Shown here: in pieces, positions 30,311-36,130 of the stretch
Layout of the letters: each line of letters begins with the position of its first letter
How positions within the stretch are numbered: position 1 is the first letter of the stretch
Assembly (NCBI GenBank): GCA_024684815.1
Contig: JAIKWL010000043.1
Coordinates: 1-36,130, forward strand
Length of the DNA: 36,130 bases
Direction of reading: 5' to 3'
Source of the DNA: Saccharofermentans sp.
GTDB taxonomy: Bacteria > Bacillota > Clostridia > Saccharofermentanales > Saccharofermentanaceae
The notes under the pieces: model-generated
What the model was told of the DNA's origin: nothing
What the model saw: the letters and a program-made list of their open reading frames with translations, nothing else
Databases searched by the model: none
Program-made: the position numbers and the translations under genes

Positions 30311-33283
30311 TTACTCCCTGTTTTTCAGTATCTCCGCCGGTTCTATCCTCTTTATCTTGCCCATCAGCATGGTACTGATGAAAAAGTAGACCGTCATTAC
30401 TGCAGCAAAGAGTAATATCCACAGCCACCACGGATATGTAATATCGTTTTCCATAGCCGTATTTGCTATAAACAAAGGATAGATCCTGTCCACAAAGATC
30501 TTACACAGAGGTATTCCTGCCAGAGCACTGACAGCTACCGCGATGAAATTTCCATCCATAAAGATCCTGCGCAACTCTCCCGACCTGTATCCGAATATCT
30601 TGACGAGTGCTATGCTCACCGAAGCTCTTCTGATCATGACATTTATCATGAGATACATTACTGTCACAAAGATCAGTACGGAGATGGCAATCATTATTAT
30701 CACCAGTGACATCATCTGGTCTACGAAGATGCCGGCTGTATTTATGATCTCATCACTTGTGGTAACGCTCATTACACTTCCGTCTTCGATATCGAGTCTG
30801 CCGTGAGAGAATAAAACGTTATATTCATCATCTTCAGCACCGAACAGTTCTCTTGCCGAATCGATATTCATAAACACTGTAAGACCGATCGAATAATCCA
30901 CGACATCCTCTATCTCAAAGGCATAGTTTCTGTCCTCCGAACTGTCTGTCAGGATCAGCATATCCCCTTTACCGAGCGAATACTTTGTTGCAACACCGTT
31001 TCCTATTATAACTTTATTCTCACTCTTCGCAGGTCTCGCATCAAAGAAACTGCTGTTATCAACAATGCCATACAGGGTCACATCCAGAGTGTAATCAAGA
31101 TAAGTGTGCTTCAGGCTCATGGCATAGCATTCTTCGGCCCCTTCCGGAACATCCTCCGGCGGGTACTTAAGGACATATGTATATTCGCATGATGCATCTC
31201 TGATGTTATGCTTCTTTACATTGTTGCAAAGAACGTAACAGCTTACACCCATAAGCAGCAGGACCAGTGATATGGCCATGCCGACCACGACTGCCGCGAT
31301 ACTTCTTCTCTCACGTTTTATCTGTCTGGACTTAAAGTCATCTAAAAAGTTCTTTTTCTCTCTTGATGTTCTTTCATTCCCTTTGATACGCTGACTGTCC
31401 TCATTTCGCATAAGAGAGAGAGCAGTCGATGACAGCTTCCCGTTAATTACCAGAAAATTGACAACTGCTGCGATCACCGGCGGAATAACACAGCAATAGA
31501 TTATGAGATAGAGAGGTCTTATATTCCCGAAAGCGGGTACCGAATAATACTCATATATATCCTGCATCTGGAAATCAACACCAAACTCCGAAAAGCCTAA
31601 CAACATGCCGATAAGGCCTGCTACAAATGTCAGGATGACCGGCAGAATAATGTAGTGGACAGCGATCTCGCCTTTGCGGATACCGAGCGCAAACAACGTT
31701 CCTATAACGCTGCTCTCTTCCCTGATCTGGTTGCCCGTAAAGACCGATATTACATATGCGATCAGAGCAAGGATAACCGCACCGGCAAACAACCCTATGG
31801 ATTTCTTGATCATAACGTCGCTTGCCGCATCGCTGGCAATCCTGGGATTATCCTTATTTTCAGTAAACTCCTCGAGCAGGCTGATATCCACTTCATATGC
31901 CTCATCAAGGAATTCCTCTGTACGGTCCCTGAATTCCTTATATCCGTCAGACAGTTCCTTCACGCCGTCACGGAGTTCCTCAGAACCGTCCTTTAATTCC
32001 TCAGATCCGTCAAAGAGTTCATCCACTCCGTCAGAGAGCTCTGCAACTCCGTCAGAAAGTTCATCTATGCCTTCGCTAAGATCAGAGGCTCCTGCCAAAA
32101 GAGCACCGCTTTTCCCGCTTATATCTCCAAGGCCATCTGCCAGAGCCTCTGCGCCCTCCGCCAGATTTCCTGTTCCTTGCGCAAGAGTTCCGGCTCCATC
32201 TGCCAATACCGGGGCATCTTCTGCTAAAGCTTCAGTTCCCGCCCCCAGCGCCCCTGCTCCTTCAGCCAGATTTCCGGCGCCCTCAGCCACACCAGCTGCT
32301 CCGTCTGACAGAGCGGATGCACCGTTCGCGGCGGAACCTACGGCAGAGGTATAATCTGATACTCCGTCATAAAGATCCCCGGCGCCTTCAGAAAGCTCAT
32401 CCACTCCCTCCGCAAGATCCGGGATACTGTCCTTAAGTTCCGTAATGCCGTCATACAACTCCACGGTCCCGTCATAAAGGTCCCGGGATCCGTCTTTCAG
32501 TACATCGATACCATCCCCGAGTTCATCAAGTCCGTCCTCGAAATCATATTTATCCTCAAGCTTTTTATCTATTATCTCCCTGAGGTATACGTTATCTGAC
32601 ATCTCATAATCGTAATCAAACGTCTTAAGTTTATCCTTGAGTTCAGCGGAAGATGCACCGCCCAACCTGTATGCGTACACATACACCTCAGATCCCGCAT
32701 TATCGGAATCTGCTATCTGTTCGTAGCTTTCGCCGCTTACGAATCCCACACCGAATCGGCTCGGATCGGAAGTCATGTCACTCATGTTCTTAAGAGGCAG
32801 GTTATAATCAGGAACACTTCCGATTCCGGATATGGTAAATGTCTTATCTGCAATAACCAGCTGATCTCCGAGGCCGAGACCGTTTCTGTCACAATAAAGG
32901 TTCATAAGGACGATCTCATCGTCTTTTACAGGGAACGTTCCTACATCAAGATCGATAAGGTCGATATCTTTTCTGACATTGCCGATCCTGATAGTATTGG
33001 CACCGTGCGAGACATCCACATAGAAGATCTCTTCTGTCATGATCCCCATGTCAGAGATCTCTTTTATCTGTTCATCGTTCAGTTTCTCGAAGGTCTGAAA
33101 CTGTCCGTCCTGTATCCTGTTCTCTTCGATCTTTTTTGCCGTACCCTGTATCGTTACCTCCGTCATGCCAACCACACTTACCACTATATACATGCTCGCA
33201 ATGATTAGCACCATCAGGGCAAGATAACGTGCCCATGACTTCTTCAGATCTCTCGGGATCCTTCGCAATAATCCGCTTCTCAT
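30311..33283 (-). CDS. FtsX/MacB-type ABC permease with DG-repeat linker
   Basis: 990 residues. N-terminal helix at about 20-42, then a periplasmic-core-like region. Residues about 245-460 carry a tandem heptad-like repeat (ELxDGxxEL, later LAxGAxxLAxGA), as in YhgE/Pip-type proteins and predicted to form a long alpha-helical stalk. Three helices of the first FtsX domain follow near 490-620, a second extracellular region, then the second FtsX domain (about 860-985). It forms an exporter or lipoprotein/lipid extractor with the ATPase at 33296 (12-base gap). It is probably regulated by TetR 34156 and iron box K. Substrate unknown. Confidence 0.9.
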   Translation of the reverse strand: MRSGLLRRIPRDLKKSWARYLALMVLIIASMYIVVSVVGMTEVTIQGTAKKIEENRIQDGQFQTFEKLNDEQIKEISDMGIMTEEIFYVDVSHGANTIRIGNVRKDIDLIDLDVGTFPVKDDEIVLMNLYCDRNGLGLGDQLVIADKTFTISGIGSVPDYNLPLKNMSDMTSDPSRFGVGFVSGESYEQIADSDNAGSEVYVYAYRLGGASSAELKDKLKTFDYDYEMSDNVYLREIIDKKLEDKYDFEDGLDELGDGIDVLKDGSRDLYDGTVELYDGITELKDSIPDLAEGVDELSEGAGDLYDGVSDYTSAVGSAANGASALSDGAAGVAEGAGNLAEGAGALGAGTEALAEDAPVLADGAGTLAQGTGNLAEGAEALADGLGDISGKSGALLAGASDLSEGIDELSDGVAELSDGVDELFDGSEELKDGSEELRDGVKELSDGYKEFRDRTEEFLDEAYEVDISLLEEFTENKDNPRIASDAASDVMIKKSIGLFAGAVILALIAYVISVFTGNQIREESSVIGTLFALGIRKGEIAVHYIILPVILTFVAGLIGMLLGFSEFGVDFQMQDIYEYYSVPAFGNIRPLYLIIYCCVIPPVIAAVVNFLVINGKLSSTALSLMRNEDSQRIKGNERTSREKKNFLDDFKSRQIKRERRSIAAVVVGMAISLVLLLMGVSCYVLCNNVKKHNIRDASCEYTYVLKYPPEDVPEGAEECYAMSLKHTYLDYTLDVTLYGIVDNSSFFDARPAKSENKVIIGNGVATKYSLGKGDMLILTDSSEDRNYAFEIEDVVDYSIGLTVFMNIDSARELFGAEDDEYNVLFSHGRLDIEDGSVMSVTTSDEIINTAGIFVDQMMSLVIIMIAISVLIFVTVMYLMINVMIRRASVSIALVKIFGYRSGELRRIFMDGNFIAVAVSALAGIPLCKIFVDRIYPLFIANTAMENDITYPWWLWILLFAAVMTVYFFISTMLMGKIKRIEPAEILKNRE

Positions 33284-33295
33284 CTTAAGGCCCCC

Positions 33296-33997
33296 TTAGA
33301 GATCTTCCAGCATGGCAGCTTCGATCTTATTGTCATTGAGATAATTCTTAACGATCTTTCCGTCCTTCATGATGACGATGTGATCCATCATGTTCTTGAT
33401 CGAATTATTATGAGTAACGACCAGCATCGTCGTATTATAGCGGCGGTTTACCTTCTCAAGCAGGACAAGGATATCTTTCGATGTTTTGGAATCCAGAGCA
33501 CCCGTAGGTTCATCACACAGCAGCAGCTTGGGATTTTTTATGAGTGCTCTCGCAATAGCGCATCTTTGCTGCTGACCGCCGGACAACTGGGAAGGAAACT
33601 TATTCATATGCTCAGTAAGACCTAGCGTGTCCAGAAGCTCTCCCATATCCATCGCAGGTTTGCCCAGATACTGACAGACCCTTATGTTTTCCCTTACCGT
33701 AAGGTTCGGTATGAGATTATAGAACTGGAATATGAATCCGAGATTTGCCCTGCGGTATTCGGCGAGAGCCTTGTTGCCTAATCCGGAGATCTCGATCCCG
33801 TCAACTTTTACTGAACCTGACTCCATGCGGTCAAGCCCTCCGATCAGATTTAAGAGTGTGGATTTACCTGAACCTGATGTTCCCTGGATCACACACATCT
33901 CGCCCTTATCCACTTCGAGATCGATGCCTTTCAAAACCTGAGAATAGCTCCCGCCCTCACCGTAACTCTTTTTCAGATCTTTTGTTGTCAGATACAT
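33296..33997 (-). CDS. LolD/MacB-type ABC ATPase
   Basis: 233 residues from ATG at 33997 (GGAGG five bases upstream); the frame is open much further back, but that stretch is regulatory DNA. Walker A GTSGSGKST is near residues 41-49, Q-loop IFQFYNLIPNLTVRENI, signature LSGGQQQR near 141, Walker B LLLCDEPTGALD near 160, and an H-loop His in VVTHNN. This is the compact ATPase that powers FtsX-family permeases, here the 990-residue protein directly downstream. Confidence 0.95.
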   Translation of the reverse strand: MYLTTKDLKKSYGEGGSYSQVLKGIDLEVDKGEMCVIQGTSGSGKSTLLNLIGGLDRMESGSVKVDGIEISGLGNKALAEYRRANLGFIFQFYNLIPNLTVRENIRVCQYLGKPAMDMGELLDTLGLTEHMNKFPSQLSGGQQQRCAIARALIKNPKLLLCDEPTGALDSKTSKDILVLLEKVNRRYNTTMLVVTHNNSIKNMMDHIVIMKDGKIVKNYLNDNKIEAAMLEDL

Positions 33998-34043
33998 ATT
34001 TACCTCCATGTCATTTAAGATGACAGATAACATTTTGAAACAT

Positions 34044-34055
34044 GAGCAAGTGCTC
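34044..34055. promoter_or_regulatory. TetR-type operator 1
   Basis: GAGCAAGTGCTC has perfect 5-base arms. It shares the GAGCA-N2-TGCTC core with 34098-34117. It lies in the ABC-side half of the divergent promoter region, so the TetR at 34156 could repress the exporter here. Confidence 0.65.
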
Positions 34056-34066
34056 GCATTTGAGAT

Positions 34067-34082
34067 ATTAGCCGCAGCTAAC
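34067..34082. promoter_or_regulatory. Iron-box-like operator K
   Basis: ATTAGCCGCAGCTAAC keeps the TTAG-N6-CTAA core intact with one mismatch in the outer base. It lies between the two TetR-type operators in the divergent region. Confidence 0.6.
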
Positions 34083-34097
34083 CCGTTTGTCAATAGA

Positions 34098-34149
34098 ATA
34101 TGAGCAAATGCTCATATTTCTTTACAAAAAAACTTATCTGCCCTATAAT
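34098..34149 (+). promoter_or_regulatory. TetR-type operator 2 and promoter of TetR gene 34156
   Basis: Perfect 9-base arms ATATGAGCA/TGCTCATAT (34098-34117) abut TTTACA (34121-34126), 17 bases, TATAAT (34144-34149). Only six bases separate the -10 from the ATG. Confidence 0.8.
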
Positions 34150-34155
34150 CAGGTC

Positions 34156-34752
34156 ATGACCAGAACGCCGACACAGAAGAGAAGCATAGAAAAAAAGCAG
34201 CGTATAAAAGACGCTGCTTTCGATCTGATGGCGCAAAACGGTTATCACAATACAAGTTCCAATGAGATCGCCAAAAAGGCCGATGTGTCCATCGGAACCT
34301 TCTATTCATATTTCAAAGACAAAAAAGAACTTTATGCGGAACTCGTGGGAGATATCTACGATTATGTCATAACCGAGACCGTTTCCGCCATGAAAAGCAT
34401 CCCGGATGATACGGATGACAGAGCACTTGCCGAACTTGCAATCGCTATGCTCCTTAAGAGTCATTATTACAGAAAAGATTTCCAAAAGGAGATCGCTTCC
34501 CTGTCATGCCAGTCTGAAGAATTCAGGATGATCGAAGATCAGTACAAATCACACACACCGGATTTCTTTCTCGGCATGATCAAAAACAGCGGATCAGGAT
34601 TACGCGTCAAAGATGTTGATCTTTCAACCCGTATCATACTCACCACGGTTGAGAGCGTTATACATGAAACCGTTTTCAACGGCGACGGATCTCAGGATGA
34701 CAAAGTCGTAAAGGAACTGGCTGATCTGGTACTCAGATATCTGTTCGACTAA
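34156..34752 (+). CDS. TetR/AcrR-family transcriptional regulator, probably leaderless
   Basis: 198 residues starting MTRTPTQKRSIEKKQRIKDA. The helix-turn-helix is SSNEIAKKADVSIGTFYSYFKDKKELYAEL (about residues 33-62); the C-terminal domain differs from the other three TetRs. ATG at 34156 is six bases after the -10 of a consensus promoter, so the transcript should start at or next to the start codon; the frame continues upstream through the promoter, which is not coding. Divergent from the MacB-type ABC genes, with two GAGCA-N2-TGCTC operators between. It most likely represses the exporter and itself. Confidence 0.9.
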   Translation: MTRTPTQKRSIEKKQRIKDAAFDLMAQNGYHNTSSNEIAKKADVSIGTFYSYFKDKKELYAELVGDIYDYVITETVSAMKSIPDDTDDRALAELAIAMLLKSHYYRKDFQKEIASLSCQSEEFRMIEDQYKSHTPDFFLGMIKNSGSGLRVKDVDLSTRIILTTVESVIHETVFNGDGSQDDKVVKELADLVLRYLFD

Positions 34753-34765
34753 TTACCAAAATCAT

Positions 34766-34888
34766 TTAACCCTTGTATATCTGTAATCACAGCAGTGCAT
34801 CTCCAAAAACTGTTACCCGTTCCGGATAACAGGCGGAACCCCCAGTCTCCGCCTGATATCCGTATAGAGAGGGTAGATATAGGGTTAA
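34766..34888. repeat. Nested inverted repeats between convergent genes
   Basis: Outer arms TTAACCCT..TATATCT (34766-34782, two-base bulge) and AGATATAGGGTTAA (34875-34888) are about 92 bases apart; the right arm overlaps the ABC stop codon. Inside are TGTTACCCG/CGGATAACA (34811-34831, one mismatch) and AGGCGGA/TCCGCCT (34831-34854). No T-run follows. It may be a structured 3'-end region or a small palindromic element. No gene is seen here. Confidence 0.4.
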
Positions 34889-36130
34889 GACATTGTCCAA
34901 CTCTGTGACATGCGCTGCTGGCTGGTCATCCTGCTGTAAATACTGTCATACGCGGATAATTCTTCGGGTGTTCCCTGCTCAGCCACTACGCCGTCCTTAA
35001 GCACAACGATGTGGTCTGCATTGGCGATCGTTCTCATTCTGTGAGCGATGATAAGGACGGTCTTATCCTTGATAAGTCTTGATAAAGCTTCCTGGATGAC
35101 GGTCTCGTTCTCAGCATCAAGAGAAGCCGTCGCTTCATCGAGAAGTATTATCGGCGCATCTTTAAGGAATGCTCTTGCTATAGAGATCCTCTGACGCTCA
35201 CCGCCTGAAAGCTCACTGCCGTTCTCACCGATATATGTATCGTAACCGTCAGGAAGTTTGTTTATGAACTCCTCACAGTTCGCGAGCTTTGCGGCTCTCC
35301 TGATATCCTCATCACTCGCGCCCTCGCGGCCGATACGGATATTCTCTTTTATCGTGTTGTTGAACAGCGTTACATCCTGGAAGACTATCGAATAATCAGA
35401 GAGCAGTGTCTCGGGATCGATCTTTGAGATGTCTTCTCCGCCCAAAGTTATCTTACCTTCATTGACGTCCCAGAATCTTGCGGCAAGTCTTGAGATAGTC
35501 GTCTTACCGCCGCCTGAAGGTCCGATAAGAGCAGTAACCTCACCCTGTTTTGCTGTAAAGCTTACATCCTTTAACACATCTGTATCATCAGAATATTTGA
35601 ATCCCACATGATCGAAAACGATATCGTATCCGACATTGCTCTTCTGTTCTGAACCTGTCTGTATCTCATGCGAGAGTACTTCATCAAGCCTTTCGGACTG
35701 AAGTTCAACGGAGATGACGGCAGCGAAGTTCTGGAGGGTGATCTGCATCGGATCGTAAAGTCTTGCAACTACCATAAGGAACATGAAGAACGTGAGCAGA
35801 TCTATCTCACCGTTTGAGAAGAGCACGCCTCCGACAACTGCCGTAGTTCCGATGCCAAGCTTAAGCAGGATAGATGCGGAATTGACATAAACGGCCATCT
35901 TTAGCTCGGTGAAGAGCGCCATCTTTTCGACCTTCCTGATCTTACCTTCAAGTACTTCCATGTACTTGTCTTCGGCATTGTTGGCTCTAAGATCCCTGAT
36001 GGATTCCAGACACTCCTGGACACTGTCATTCATGTCGAGTTTTACGTCTGCATTCTTCTTTACGGCTTTCTTCTCCAGACCGGAACAGGAGCCGATTATT
36101 GCAAGTGATACAGGTATTACCCAGAAGCTT
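34885..36130 (-). CDS. ABC half-transporter (TMD-NBD), cut by right edge
   Basis: The last 414 codons and the stop are in the window; the frame is open to the right edge, so the true start lies outside. It contains the end of the transmembrane domain (helices near SFWVIPVSLAIIGSC and SASILLKLGIGTTAVVGGVLF). The complete NBD has Walker A GPSGGGKTT, ARFWDVNEG, signature LSGGERQR, Walker B IILLDEA and His in IAHRMRT. It belongs to the second-subunit type seen at 10042 and 23639, so a first-subunit gene is expected just beyond the edge. It is convergent with TetR 34156. Confidence 0.9.
   Translation of the reverse strand, partial: SFWVIPVSLAIIGSCSGLEKKAVKKNADVKLDMNDSVQECLESIRDLRANNAEDKYMEVLEGKIRKVEKMALFTELKMAVYVNSASILLKLGIGTTAVVGGVLFSNGEIDLLTFFMFLMVVARLYDPMQITLQNFAAVISVELQSERLDEVLSHEIQTGSEQKSNVGYDIVFDHVGFKYSDDTDVLKDVSFTAKQGEVTALIGPSGGGKTTISRLAARFWDVNEGKITLGGEDISKIDPETLLSDYSIVFQDVTLFNNTIKENIRIGREGASDEDIRRAAKLANCEEFINKLPDGYDTYIGENGSELSGGERQRISIARAFLKDAPIILLDEATASLDAENETVIQEALSRLIKDKTVLIIAHRMRTIANADHIVVLKDGVVAEQGTPEELSAYDSIYSRMTSQQRMSQSWTMS

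Noticed and set aside
31674..32354. Long plus-strand reading frame rich in Ser, Ala and Pro
   Set aside because: It is the complement of the DG-repeat region of the FtsX-type permease; no SD and no family resemblance.
34087..34155. N-terminal extension of the TetR at 34156
   Set aside because: It would translate across the operator, -35 and -10.
1..36130. CRISPR array, prophage, transposase or tRNA genes
   Set aside because: No regularly spaced repeats, no recognisable transposase or phage proteins and no tRNA-like folds were seen on either strand.

Overview
The window looks like the chromosome of an anaerobic gut-type Clostridia (Lachnospiraceae-like). Indicators are two clostridial 2[4Fe-4S] ferredoxins, Gram-positive Shine-Dalgarno (SD) sites and sigma-A promoters, short clostridial TetR regulators, a DtxR-type regulator and moderate GC content. 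No rRNA, tRNA, CRISPR array, phage or insertion sequence was recognised. Assignments come from reading the sequence only; no database search was run.

Layout from left to right. (1) 1-1636, minus: a TetR gene followed by an ABC half-transporter cut by the left edge. (2) 1903-2073, plus: ferredoxin 1. (3) 2148-5118, minus: a four-gene operon (small membrane protein, alpha/beta hydrolase, ATC-hydrolase-family protein, alpha/beta hydrolase). (4) 5273-14202, minus: a TetR gene, then a nine-gene operon (ABC heterodimer, two membrane proteins, methyltransferase, ATC-hydrolase-family protein, AraC regulator, transglutaminase-like protein, metallo-beta-lactamase-fold protein). (5) 14315-22912, minus: a long operon (two ATC-hydrolase-family proteins, CydDC-like ABC pair, YgbA-family remnant, YbaN/DUF454 protein, membrane protein and a broken paralog, alpha/beta hydrolase, methyltransferase, BAAT-like hydrolase). 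(6) 22992-23173, minus: a candidate structured non-coding RNA with its own promoter and terminator. (7) 23300-27796, minus: a TetR gene, a complete ABC heterodimer paralogous to region 1, and an ATC-hydrolase pseudogene. (8) 27959-30226, plus: SRPBCC protein, DtxR-type regulator, candidate small RNA, ferredoxin 2, ATC-hydrolase-family protein. (9) 30311-34752: a MacB/FtsX-type ABC exporter divergent from a TetR gene. (10) 34885-36130: another ABC half-transporter cut by the right edge.

The unifying signal is a 16-bp inverted repeat, GTTAG-N6-CTAAC. Seven exact and five one-mismatch copies lie in front of nearly every transcription unit. TTAG-N6-CTAA is the single-dimer half of the classical DtxR/IdeR iron box (TTAGGTTAGSCTAACCTAA contains two overlapping copies). 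The window also encodes a DtxR-family protein (28539-28913) whose predicted metal ligands (Met9, Cys100, Glu103, His104) are of the iron-sensing type, and its own promoter carries a near-match. I infer that the window is one iron-controlled locus.

Working model (inference): the fused TMD-NBD ABC pairs resemble the YbtPQ/IrtAB siderophore-importer type, and the recurrent companions (ATC hydrolases named for thiazoline-ring opening, esterase-like alpha/beta hydrolases, SAM methyltransferases) could import and take apart thiazoline-type or other metallophores. Export of small molecules is the main alternative. Local TetR proteins would add ligand-specific control on top of global iron control.
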